Assembly: GCA_920105625.2 (NCBI GenBank)
Contig: OV050030.1
Coordinates: 72,246,900-72,310,899 of the forward strand
Reading direction: 5' to 3'
DNA length: 64,000 nt
Source: Clusia tigrina
Lineage: Eukaryota > Arthropoda > Insecta > Diptera > Clusiidae
Shown here: positions 1 to 9,961 of the stretch, piece after piece
Numbering within the stretch: position 1 is the stretch's first letter
Layout: each line of letters starts with the position of its first letter
Position numbers and translations under genes: made by a program
Notes under the pieces: generated by a model
The model's database searches: none
Told to the model about the DNA's origin: nothing
What the model saw: only the letters and a program-made list of their open reading frames with translations

Positions 1-57
1 TTAATCAATAAAGCTTCAGTTCAAAAACAAGCTACCGAAAATGACCGAAACCATATT

Positions 58-285
58 GTGCATCTTCTGGAACAACTAGCAGAACATCATAGAAAGATAC
101 GGGGAATAAATGAACTAGTTACGATTTGGAAGTGGATTGCAGGGACACCTGACCACGATGACCAGATACGAGTAGAACAGAAAATTAAAGAACTTGTCGA
201 AAACAATGGACAAGCTACAAGTAACACAAAAAGTTGCGAACAAATACAATACTTGACAAATCGATTAAATCAATTTAAAGAGACC
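58..285 (+). pseudogene. Env-like (baculovirus F-protein-type) fragment, N-proximal part
   Basis: The open frame contains HHRKIRGINEL followed by WKWIAGTPDHDD and an acidic/lysine-rich helix (residues about 10-60 of the frame). A basic cleavage-like stretch followed by RGIxEL and a W-W-x-G-x-PDxxD block is the usual look of the fusion-peptide region of insect errantivirus and roo-type Env proteins. Such proteins are membrane fusion glycoproteins. The similarity ends near position 285, after which the frame runs into unrelated AT-rich sequence. This is a broken fragment without a start, signal peptide or membrane anchor here. The family call is from recalled motif shape, not a search. Confidence 0.48.
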
Positions 286-436
286 TCTCCATACCAATAC
301 TTTCCAATACAAAGAAATTGGTTTTTGCTCATATCACTTGATAATCTTTTACACACAATAAATTTATGGAAACTATGTATTTTAATTACTTTGATACTTA
401 ATCCAAAAAAAATTCGTGAATTAATAAAAACAGAGA

Positions 437-930
437 AAAAACGAGTACAGAAGTCTGAAGTCTCTACCAGATCCTATGTTATTTATATTTGTTAATAGTG
501 GGCGTGGCAGTTAATATATACCGCCCAATTTTTGCACAGTGTTTAATAGGACCCACACCTCCATAACTGCCAAATAATGTCACGATTCCGTCAATTGGAT
601 CCAAGTTATAGTCATTTTAAAAAAGGTGAAAAAAGTTCCTTATATGGGAGGTAGGCGTGGTCTTTGTCCAAATCGGCCAATATAGCAATCTGGCTCTGTA
701 TCTTTGTGCAGGCTACACTTTTGCAAAATTTCATTAGGTTAGCTCTAACGGTGTAGAAAAAATGTGACCACAGACGGACAAAATAAAAATTGCTTAGAAG
801 GTGATTCTGATAATATCTGTATATATATGTCCATAGTTACCACGCCTCCTTCTCGAAATTGCAACCCCTCTCAAAAGCACAAAATTAGTATACCCTATTT
901 ACCGTTTTTAAATACACTATCCTTTTTTAT
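437..930 (-). repeat. Dispersed repeat copy 1 (GGCGTGGC-rich, non-coding)
   Basis: Both ends match, in reverse complement, the ends of a second copy at 24112-24918. The inner part around 760-930 (GACGGACAAAATAAAAATTG, then the pyrimidine-rich CACGCCTCC segment, then TATACCCTATTTACC) matches 24130-24290. The left end CGAGTACAGAAGTCTGAAG matches the right end of the other copy. The centres differ in sequence and length (about 0.5 against 0.8 kb). No open frame of note. It interrupts the env-like reading frame, so it is younger than that element. Confidence 0.7.
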
Positions 931-1201
931 AACAACTATCCTTGGTTGATTTACTTAACGTATTTAAATTTAAGATTATTAAAAATAACGTAATAAAAGT
1001 TATTTATATCAAAAATACCCAATAATTTATTATATATGCACTAATTATATTGTAAAAGGAATAAATAATGGAAGTGGAAAAATCCAAATTGATCACGAGA
1101 ATGTTGCTGCAATAATAAATTTATAGCAATAATTGATTGTAAAATATAGTTAAATCACATTTATTGTAAAACATTGAACGAAACCTCATATGAATATAAT
1201 A

Positions 1202-1617
1202 AATTTACTTAATAAAAACAAATCCAAATATAATTTGCTTAAAGAAAATAATAAAAATATTGAAATAATAAAAGACGGAACCGTAATAGTAAGTGGTTTC
1301 CATAAAATTAAAATAATTGAAATGGAACATATTTATAATCTACTGGTTATATAATATGTACTTGCTATATACTAACTCATATGAGACTAAATCTACCAAC
1401 ACAAATTGAAATTTTGGACTACATCGAAAGTGAGAATAAAGATTTAAAATTTAAAAATGTTGACCTGTTGTCATTAATAAATGAAGATATCCATCAATAC
1501 CGAATTTTATGGACCATTATAATACTTACAATAATCAGGGGGTACTTAACACCCGACGTAAAAGATATACTCCAACGCGCACATAAACAAAGCACTTATA
1601 TACTAAACAAAGCATAG
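1202..1617 (+). pseudogene. Env-like C-terminal region, frame-broken
   Basis: Two open stretches (1202-1354 and 1381-1617) lie in line with the env-like fragment upstream. The first is Asn/Lys-rich with DGTVIVSGFHKIKI. The second has a short helix, DLLSLINEDIHQYRILWTII with a hydrophobic run (TIIILTII) compatible with a membrane anchor, and then a basic tail. The stretch between them contains a stop. Together they fit the stem, transmembrane segment and cytoplasmic tail of an insect retroelement Env. Because AT-rich DNA readily gives such hydrophobic stretches, the call is cautious and depends mainly on its position between the upstream env motif and the LTR-like end. Confidence 0.35.
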
Positions 1618-1620
1618 GAA

Positions 1621-1870
1621 TGTATATAAACTGACCTGCAGTTTTTAGGATGTTGTGAAATACTTCGATTCCATCATCCATCAGCCAAAGAGCCAATGCC
1701 CAGGGGCGAACTTTTAAGATAAGATTAATGTAAACACATAAGCGAGGTTTCGTATAATTCTAAGACACAATTGTAAGTTAGTTCATAAGTAAACTCATAA
1801 TAGAACGCAAGCTCGTATTAAACGGTTTGTGTTAAATAAAGTTTTTTAAAAACAAATAATAACAAAAAAA
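1621..1870 (+). other. LTR-like 3' end with AATAAA
   Basis: A non-coding stretch follows the env-like frame. It contains AAATAAAG near 1835 and an A-rich run just after. Its position is what would be expected of a 3' LTR, but the second LTR is not in the window, so the boundaries are unproven. From 1870 to about 2100 I see nothing recognisable except possible decayed upstream LINE sequence. Confidence 0.3.
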
Positions 1871-2099
1871 AAAAAAATTAGTAATTCACTGCAATTTGCG
1901 GTCAATGTCATCTTAGAGGACGAAAAAGAAGCGGTAGGGCTCATGCGGACTCTGTGCTGAGCTCTGTGATGGGCCCCTACTTATTAAGAATAACTTCACC
2001 CTAAACGACTTCTTTCTGACCAAATTTAAATTCCGGAGTTGGAGATAGGGTCTTTGGGGAACACCCTAAAATGTGTCTATTTAGCAGTATGGACCAAGA

Positions 2100-2777
2100 C
2101 AACTCAGCTTTTTAGGCCAAGATTCATTGTGTCTAAGAGAGGAACTAGACATATCGACCAATAAATGTCACATCTATATTCACTCCGATAGCAAGTCGCC
2201 GTTAATAGTACTTAACGCCTTCGAAATTAAATCAAAATTAGTTTGGGACTGCCTAGTACTTCTAAAAAAACTTGCGTCACATAGCAGAGCTCATTGTATA
2301 TGGGAGCCAAGCCACATTGGATACATAGCGAACGAAGAGATAGATGAGCTCACTAGGAAAGGAGTTACAAGTATTTTTACTGGACCGGAACCGTTCTGTG
2401 GGTTGTCTTCGAGTTCAACCAATCTGAAATTCAAGCAATGGCTTGAGGGAGAATCGCATCAATATTGGACGGAAACTAAAGATATACCTCAGAGATACTT
2501 AGTCGCATTTGCATAGTCACAGGATTTTTGACTAGTCGTTGCAGAATATTGAAATACTTACATAGAATGCGAATCAGTCAATGAATATTATAGTTTGTGT
2601 AACGAGACCGAGGAAACACCAGAGTCTTTTCTATGCGGTAACGGTCCAGGATGGACCCGACTACGATACCTAGTTTCTCACCACCTAGAATCGCCAGAAA
2701 TTGCGGACAAATCTCCCAAGAAGATCTTTGAATTCTTAATGAATACTAGACTCTCTAGACTCGTATTCGGCAAGTAG
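2100..2777 (+). pseudogene. RNase H plus C-terminal zinc-finger fragment of an R1/LOA-type LINE
   Basis: The frame from 2127 has HSDSKSPLIVLNAF and SKLVWDCLVLLKKLA, then WEPSHIGYIANEEIDELTRKG and GPEPFCGLSSS. This lines up residue by residue with the RNase H domain of the full-length LINE at 11783-17484 (LSDSQAALKSL, SKLVWECCKLL, WVPGHEGHEGNEMADSL, GPEPFCGVNSS). The catalytic-region His is kept in shifted form (SHIG against GHEG). A second frame at 2595-2777 holds CNETEETPESFLC, the counterpart of the C-terminal CRLC...HILC finger. The endonuclease and reverse transcriptase are absent, so this is a 5'-truncated, frame-broken copy. The 2778-2945 tail is non-coding and ends in a G-run. Confidence 0.75.
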
Positions 2778-3007
2778 GTAACCACTGCCCTGTTCTCCGT
2801 CGGTTAATATTTAATTTTTGGACTGATTTTTTAAGACAAAAATTAGAGCTTAATTTTGCTGTGCCGTCTGTAAAAGTTGAAGTTGTTATATTTTTGTCAG
2901 TTGACAAATCTGATGTTTAAATCAGATATAATAGGGGGGGCCCATTTAATTAAGTTTCATTAGTTCATTTCAATCATTCAAACCACGTTCCTGCCAAAAA
3001 AAAAAAT

Positions 3008-3374
3008 TGGGTTTATGAGACAAGTGGCGTGGAGTCGCCTGCTCCTTCAGGAGTATTTGTTGCTGCCTTGGAAACCGCAGTTAATATAGAAGAATCACAG
3101 ATTGCGGCCATCGAAGGTATTTTTACTTCTATAAAATGTTTAATATTCATACATGCATGTTTCCGTTTTCATTTTAGATTCATCTTCTTTCATCCCACAA
3201 GAAGTCGATGATGTATGTGTAGCCACAGCCAGATCAAGAAACAATATAATTTTTAATGTGATGATATTGCTGATGGAGTCGTCATTATCGGAAAGTGAAG
3301 ACGACGAAGAAAATATTATTCGCGATAAGTTAAGAAGTCATAATGTGATATATAGCAATTTATGTTATTTATGA
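3008..3374 (+). pseudogene. Unidentified two-exon coding-like fragment with an acidic serine-rich stretch
   Basis: An open frame through 3116 (ending EESQIAAIE) meets a GTATTT donor at 3117 and resumes after a TTTTAG acceptor ending at 3177, in the same frame (DSSSFIPQEVDD). This removes an intron of 61 bases. The joined frame continues through ILLMESSLSESEDDEENIIR to a stop at 3374. The splice signals and preserved frame argue for a once-spliced gene. The acidic Ser/Glu/Asp block near the middle recalls N-terminal regions of some DNA-transposon proteins (PIF/Harbinger-like), but I cannot identify it. No clear start codon in good context is visible. Confidence 0.35.
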
Positions 3375-3824
3375 AATGAATCCACGTAATCACATGTAAT
3401 CACGTTTTGAAATTAAAAACAACGGCTTTACGTCAGTTATGGATTTTGATTTAAAAGGTTTGACAGTTTGTCTATAATGGTAAAAAACCAATTGCCCTTT
3501 GTGGAAAAAATGTCCACATGGAGAATTTTTCCAAATTCATTTCGGATACTGGGCTTCATACGACTTTTGTTTCTTTCCTCTCATATTTTTATTGGTGACA
3601 GATCTGACTTTTATTTAATTTTTTTTAATTTTTTTTACTTTAATTTGGAAAATAATAATTGTTTTTGGGGATGGTAAGCCTTCTTACCAACCGCTTTAAC
3701 TATTAAATTTTTAACGTAAACGGTCGATAATGAAAGACTGCTACTACGTGTGCTCAAGGTATATGATCAACTGGGAAGAATTTTTATTTGTAAAGTGCCA
3801 GCTATGCTAATGCATTAAATATAC
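3375..3824. other. AT-rich stretch without recognised gene
   Basis: About 450 bases of T-rich sequence with short frames only. I find no motif, terminal repeat or RNA structure I can support. Confidence 0.4.
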
Positions 3825-3829
3825 ATAAT

Positions 3830-4688
3830 AAGAATTAATGGAGGAGGACAGAGAGATAGAGAGAGAGAGGTAAGTTACAAGAATGATAAAATAGAAGATT
3901 GCGCCAATGCTGGTACGAAAATTTCCTCTTTCTGCGCATATTGTCATAAAGCGCACACGAAATGAGAAACAGCAAAAATGCATACATTTTTGTGTGATAA
4001 ATGTGATAATTTGTGTATAATATTAAATAAATGCGAAATAATATATTTCAATTGATTTAGCATTGAAATTTTTGTTCTATTCAATAATTTGTATGTAAAT
4101 TTGTGCCGTGAAAGTTTCTATTTACTGTTTTGGTGCGAATGAATAATGAGAATATAAAATGAAATAATTATGGGAAATGAAATTCTAATATGTGTATATT
4201 TTTAAATAAATGTATATTTATATAATATTAATATATTTATATTTATTAAATCACTACACTAATTTACTTTTTCTTTCTTGGTACATGAAAATCCGCTTAA
4301 TTCGCTGTTTAAGTACTTTTTATCGAACGAGTTTTTCAATAACTTGTGTTCGTTTACTTGCAAGTGCATTTGTGAAGTAATATATTATTCAAAATATTTA
4401 ACATCCCTTTAATACATAAATTATTGCCTTTGTACATACATTTTTCATCTAAAAAAATATTTTATAGTGCCTTATGACGTCACAGCCAATCAGCTGTGCT
4501 GAGTGTTTGTGAAGAGAGGAATAGCGGACATGCGCATGGCGTAATCTTCTATTCTTTCATTCTTGGGTAAGTTAAATGAACAGAGTGAAAAATTATTATA
4601 TTAGGAGGGTTAAATATTATTATATTAAGAGAGTTAAATAATATTAAATTAAGAGAATTTAAAATTAAATATAATGCTGCTGCGAAAA
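3830..4688 (-). repeat. 3' LTR of BEL#1, split by an inserted MITE
   Basis: Without the insertion at 3877-4565 and one 8-base target duplication, this LTR is about 162 bases and matches the other LTR (8994-9144) along its length. It contains several copies of an AAGAGAGTTAAATATTAT-like internal repeat (4598-4665). The inner end reads TTCGCAGCAGC where the other LTR has TGTTCGCAGTAGC. Confidence 0.75.
3877..4565. mobile_element. hAT-like non-autonomous DNA transposon (MITE)
   Basis: The ends are inverted copies of about 29 bases with few mismatches: the left begins CAAGAATGATAAAATAGAAG and the right is the complement of CAAGAATGAAAGAATAGAAG; both continue to a TGGCG core. The 8-base direct repeat GGTAAGTT flanks it (3869-3876 and 4566-4573). 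An 8-base TSD is the hallmark of the hAT superfamily. It is about 690 bases, AT-rich and without a transposase frame. The other LTR of the host BEL element lacks this block, giving an internal empty-site control. Confidence 0.75.
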
Positions 4689-5812
4689 TCCACCCTCCAT
4701 TGGAAGGGTCACATTTTCAACATAGCCAGGATCTGTAGGAAGGCTGTATAGTTTGGTCACAGCTCGTTTGAGTAGACTACTTGATGTGCGAAGAAGCGCT
4801 ACTCTTGCCATTTGCCACTTTAATGGTGTAATATTTTCGTTCTTTATCAAAACCAGAGCTCCCACTTGTATATTTGCTGAAGAGCGTTGCCAATTGGTTC
4901 TTTGCTGCAGAAGAGTTAAGTACTCTGAACTCCATCTTCGCCAAAATTGTTGCTGCATATAGCAAACGCGTTGCCAACGGCTTAGTCGATTGAAATTCAG
5001 AGGAGTGACATCCGGTTCTATCATAGCGGTGAAGGGACCGCCAATAAGAAAATGGGGAGGAGTTAGTACGTCTAAAGCGTCGGAATTTTCTGAAATTGGG
5101 CAAAGAAGACGTGAGTTTATAATTGCAGATATTTAGCACACAAGGGTGCGGAGCTCTTCGAAATCCAGAATCTTTGAACCGACTGCTCGATATAAATGAA
5201 TCTAGGTGGTTTTAATAGCCGCCTCCCAGAGCCCTCCAAAATGTGGAGATATAGGTGGTATGCATTTCCAATCAATTCAATTGCTGAGGCATTGCTGCTC
5301 AACTGCCCTTAAGTGTGTCTCATTGAAGAACTACTGTTTTAGAGAAGCCAATTCATTTTTAGCCCCTATGAAATTTGTTGCGTTGCCTGAACAAATGGTT
5401 TTCAGTTTTCCTCGAATCCATGTAAAACGGCGTAGAGCTGCCAAGAAGACTGGTGTAGACAAATCATTTACCAGTTCCAAGGGGACAGCTATTGTAGAAA
5501 AACAAATAAATAGGCAGACGTAACATTTTATTGGTGGTCTATTCCGAACTTCAGACCGATAGTAGAAACAGTCACTAGAAAGGCTCTGTTTGCTTTTTTT
5601 CTTCTTTCCGTTACATATCCCATGATGTACTCTAGCCTAAGCCGGACGTGCAAGCATCTGATGCACTTATAAATAATGTGGTTTACTGCCTTGCGACCAC
5701 CTACTGGCCAATATTGAAGACGAATTGCGGCTAACGACGTCGTCCTTGCATGCAATAATTTGCGATAAAATAATTCTATTACCGAATTAGTAACAGGATG
5801 CCCTTGAGGCAA
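4689..5812 (-). pseudogene. BEL#1 integrase and C-terminal domain (degenerate)
   Basis: From right to left: a zinc-binding region at 5528-5812 (LLHARTTSLAAIRLQYWPV, then CIRCL), a core at about 5250-5520 with LELVNDLSTPVFLAALRRF, CSGNATNFIGAK and PHFGGLWEAAIK, and a C-terminal domain at 4689-5020 (NRLSRWQ, FWRRWSSEYL, VGALVLIKNENI) as found at the end of BEL/Pao Pol. Integrase inserts the DNA copy in the nucleus. The second catalytic Asp is Gly here (GGC on the minus strand, 5385-5387: CSGN in place of the usual CSDN). With several frame changes, the enzyme is dead. Confidence 0.8.
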
Positions 5813-6141
5813 TATTATTGGATGCTCGATTCAAAGTCCAAAGCTGAATGCTGGAGGCATCCTCTCACTTGCAATATATATGTGCCTTCATGAATATCCA
5901 TAACTGAAAGGAACTCGAAAGCCTAATACTCGTTGCAACTTTCCAAAGGAGTTAACAAATTAGCATTTTAGTGATAAGTGTTTGATGTTGACAGCAAAAT
6001 ATTCTTTCTCTTCTCGGGTAATTTCTTAATATAACCTGCGGAATCTGGCCACGTAACTCGATCGCCTTGAAGAAGAGGAGGGCCATGCTTCCAAAGCTTA
6101 GATTTTAATAATTCGAGGGTCATGCTTCCAAAGCTTAAATT

Positions 6142-7500
6142 TTAATAATTCACGTGCTGTGGATACCCTTGACAGGATATCTGCATTAATGTTGGTACAA
6201 AATAATATTTCATTCCTGCGGTGAGAATTTGAATATTATTTACTCGATTTGAAACGAATACTGTGAAATTTGACGGTTTATTTTGTAACCATGATAGTAC
6301 CACCTTGGAATCTTTGAAATTGAGCTTACAAGTTCCGATAGGAGTATAGCTCCAGATAACTGTAGTTTTGGGACCGTCAGGGTTTTTAACGGCGAAACTC
6401 GGGATTTCGAACAAACTAAATCTACCTTGATTCAATTCTTCTTTTCTGATCAAATGTAAATGCACACGCTATATGCCGACAGCCTTGCAAAACAAAATGC
6501 ATGAACCTCCACCTTCGAGCATGGCCGCAAAATTAAGCGACGAAATTTAAACTATCTACTGTTTCAAATTCTTCCAATAAATTTAGCCAAGCTGAATAAA
6601 GTATCAGGGGTAAGCTCTCGTCAACCTTATCCTTCCATAGTTTCTGAAGCCATATTTTGGCCTTAGTGATGACAGGAACAATCAAGCCAAATGAGTCATA
6701 AAATCGTGCAATGGTGGACAATACCGATCGTTTTGTCACTTTATCCGTGGGTAGTGGGTTTCGTGAACGAAAACAAAAAAGAATCTGCCACGTGATCCCA
6801 TGCCAAGCAAAGAGTTTTGGTCAAGTCGCTCCAGTCACTAAATCTCAAATATTGTTCTTTATCTTCTTCTGGAACTTGGTTTAGCACCTTAAAATTGTTA
6901 GAACACCATTTTCTTAACTTGAAATTTTCTTTAGTCGTTTGACTCATCATCTCCGCGACTTCGTCTACAGAATTTCCTCCTGAAATGAGGTCGTCAACAT
7001 AGAAATCTCTGCGAACTATCTCTGCACCGATTGGCAGAACTCACTCTTCATTATAAGCTAATTGATGCATGGTACGAATAGACAAAAATGCCGCCGGTTT
7101 GGTACCGTATGTGACCGTATCTAGCTTATATATTTTTATATTTTCCTCTGGAGAATCTCGTAACTCTCTTCGTAACTCCAGTATTTTGAAGAAGCTTTCT
7201 TTCTAAAGACTTAATGCTTGCAGATATGATTCACCAAGGAGGTCCATGCTATGTTTTGTGGGAAGACGTACAGACTACTCACCAGAACTTAAATGTTTAA
7301 CATTGTTTTTGAAGTGTAATTCGCACTCAGAGTTTTCATTATTAGACTTACGAGTATGCTCAGTCTCAACAAAATACTCCACCTCCCAAAACCTCCTTAA
7401 TAGCTGCTCTAAAGGGCCATTAAAATCGTTCTCTGCAGCAACTTTATCGACGACTGCTAAAGATATAATTTTAATAGAGGATCCACAATCATACAATCCT
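6142..7500 (-). pseudogene. BEL#1 reverse transcriptase and RNase H (degenerate)
   Basis: Minus-strand segments in order: LRRFWEVEYFVETEH...ECELHFKNNVKHL (7275-7496, start of RT), VTYGTKPAAFLSIRTMHQLA then RRDFYVDDLISGG (about 6960-7130; the catalytic YVDD is intact), FKLRKWCSNN and CLAWDHVADSFLF (6741-6950), KRSVLSTIARFYDSFGLIVPV (6533-6739), and RNase H with DSKVVLSWLQNKPSNFTVFV and NRVNNIQILT (6142-6465). These are the standard BEL/Pao blocks in the standard order. Frame breaks separate them, and 5820-6140 between RNase H and integrase has no clear open frame but carries a 37-base tandem duplication. Confidence 0.82.
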
Positions 7501-7799
7501 GCCTAGTTTTGTTTTCTGAAGAAGTGGTAAGGTAGGGGGCAATCGGATTTGGCAGATGCACATCAAATCAAAGAAGAGTCCAGCTCCAATCAAAATGTCC
7601 ACATGCTGCGATTTGAAGAATGTTGGGTCGGCAAGAGGGAATATTCCAAGACGTTGCATTTAAAGAGATATTCGGTTGGTGGTCGGTAATGGAAAGAGTG
7701 GCAACGGCTATGATTGAGACTGAATACAGATGTCAACAGTTTTGGCAGCCACAAAATCCTTTCGCCAATTCCAGACAGTAGGGTTTTTGATTTGGTTGC

Positions 7800-8990
7800 T
7801 TGGAGTTGTAGCTGACTGGCGGAAGGACTTTTTATAAATGTAATTGTGACGCGGAATCAAGGATTGCTCTGAATGGAATTGGGTTTCCTATTCTTGGTAT
7901 CAAAAACACAATTGCAGTAGCGAGAAAAGTAAAATCTTCAGGCATGGCGTTTGACGTGCTAAGCTGACAGAAGTGACGTTGACACTAGGGCGGTCTGTCA
8001 TTTGTGGGTAGGAGAAGAGAGGATCATACAATTTGATATTACAGCAGCAGCTTGAGGCAAAGCTATGCGATCAAAATGTAATAGTGTAGCCATAAAATAT
8101 TATAAATAAATGAAGATTATTTCTCAACAAATTTATTGACAAGACAAGTTGCACACCGTAGCTCCAATTGCGTGTGTGTGGTTATGCCAACGTAATGATT
8201 TTCAGAAGAAGAAGAAGAATTATTGAAACATTTTTGATAGATCTTATAGCCATTTCGGACACGCCACTTGTCTTCATCAGAGATCTTTCAATGAAAGGCA
8301 ATTTTTTCCCAAGCATTTTTATTATGTCTCCAGGAATCGAACCTGGACCTTCAGCTGTTGTAATCTGTCCATCCAGACTCGTCAAGAAATAATCTTCATT
8401 TTCACAGAATTGACGACTACGACTTACATTATAAATAAATTTCGAAAAAGCGGAAAGAAACTAATTGCATGCTCCCTTACATGGCAAAATATGCAATGTT
8501 GATTCGATTGAATGATGACAAACGCATGCTTGGATATAGGTTGCCCTTTATCACCCACCTGTTTGCTTGGTATCTGGGTTACCAAGTTAGAACTAATATT
8601 TTCCTTCATTCGGCTTTTTTTCCAGGAACTCCAGTATGGATTCCCAATACGGTATTTCATGTGACGGAGCGTCATCCTCCCACTTCGTCCTGGTTACTGA
8701 GTCGACCTTGCAGTTCACTAAGTGTATTAATAAGTTGTCTTCATGGTCCTCTATCTCCAATTGATATTGCACGTCTTCGAACTGCTCTTGTAATCCATTA
8801 AGCTGCACCAACTTGATGGATAGTGGTAATTCATGAAATGAATGTAACGCAATTTCATTAAGCCCCTTCTGTATTAACTGCAATTGCGAGATGAACCATG
8901 CACTTTTACGCGCCACGAACATGCGATTATTATTAACCGTTTCTAGAACCGCAGGATTTGACACAGTATGGCGACCTTTCTTTGACCTTG
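7800..8990 (-). pseudogene. BEL#1 gag and protease remnants
   Basis: On the minus strand, 8593-8964 has a helical Gag-like frame (LIQKGLNEIALHSFHELPL, DVQYQLEIEDHEDNLL). The frame at 8424-8675 contains a decayed knuckle, CIFCHVREHAISFFPL, in place of the usual CxFCxxxHxxxxC. Further on, about 7860-7960, lies an aspartic-protease-like block, LATAIVFLIP with FRAILDSASQ, where the family normally has DSGSQ. The stretch 7510-7800 has no clear frame. Gag would form particles and the protease would mature the polyprotein. A SINE-like insertion at about 8112-8427 separates the two. Confidence 0.6.
8112..8427 (-). mobile_element. Candidate tRNA-derived SINE
   Basis: On the minus strand this block contains CCAGGTTCGATTCCTGG (about 8330-8346), a perfect 5-bp T-stem with a 7-base T-loop that is also a pol III B-box (GGTTCGATTCC). 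The rest of the tRNA cloverleaf cannot be folded, so it is not a tRNA gene. The 13-base repeat ATTATAAATAAAT lies on both sides (8099-8111 and 8426-8438), as expected of a TSD from LINE-type priming. A nested imperfect inverted repeat (AATGAAGATTATTTCT) near both ends is the alternative reading, a small foldback element. A (GAA)n run lies at 8201-8217. Confidence 0.5.
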
Positions 8991-8993
8991 AGA

Positions 8994-9144
8994 AAGAATT
9001 AAATAGGAGGAGAGAAAGAGAGTCAAATTAAATTAAGAGAGTTAAATATAATTATATTAAGAGAAATAAATATTAATATATTAAGAGAGTTAAATATTAT
9101 TCAATTAAGAGAATTTATAATTAAATTTAATGCTACTGCGAACA
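8994..9144 (-). repeat. 5' LTR of BEL#1
   Basis: 151 bases, matching the split LTR at 3830-4688 and ending at TSD ATAAT (9145-9149). It lacks the MITE, so it records the uninterrupted LTR sequence. Confidence 0.75.
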
Positions 9145-9149
9145 ATAAT

Positions 9150-9935
<786 letters not shown>

Positions 9936-9961
9936 TATAATTCTAAATATATGTTACATAT

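Larger units (their letters stand above)
1..1870 (+). mobile_element. 3' remnant of an env-bearing LTR retrotransposon (errantivirus/roo-like)
   Basis: An env-like reading frame enters from the left edge, is interrupted by a dispersed repeat at about 437-930, resumes from about 1100 to 1617, and is followed by a non-coding end of about 250 bases with an AATAAA signal near 1836 and an A-rich run. The order env then LTR-like end is what the 3' side of an env-carrying insect LTR element looks like. Stops and frame changes show that it is dead. The assignment rests on env-like motifs only, since no gag or pol lies in the window for this element. Confidence 0.42.
3830..9144 (-). mobile_element. 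BEL/Pao LTR retrotransposon (BEL#1), degenerate
   Basis: Read on the minus strand the order is LTR, gag, protease, reverse transcriptase with YVDD, RNase H, integrase with its C-terminal domain, LTR, as in BEL/Pao elements. The two ends share an AT-rich sequence beginning TGTTCGCAGTAGCATT and ending in a CT-rich run plus AATTCTT on the minus strand. The 5-base direct repeat ATAAT sits just outside both ends (3825-3829 and 9145-9149), as expected of integration by this superfamily. Stops, frame changes and gaps occur throughout. Two younger insertions lie within it: 3877-4565 and about 8112-8427. Confidence 0.85.

Noticed and set aside
2932..2945. GGGGGGGCCC as terminal repeat of a PIF/Harbinger element around the two-exon fragment
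   Set aside because: No matching inverted end was found downstream to 3825.
8325..8400. tRNA gene on the minus strand
   Set aside because: Only the T-arm folds; no acceptor, D-arm or anticodon arm could be formed. Listed as a SINE candidate.
8960..8993. Primer-binding site of BEL#1 next to its 5' LTR
   Set aside because: TGGCGACC is present but on the wrong strand for the element's orientation.
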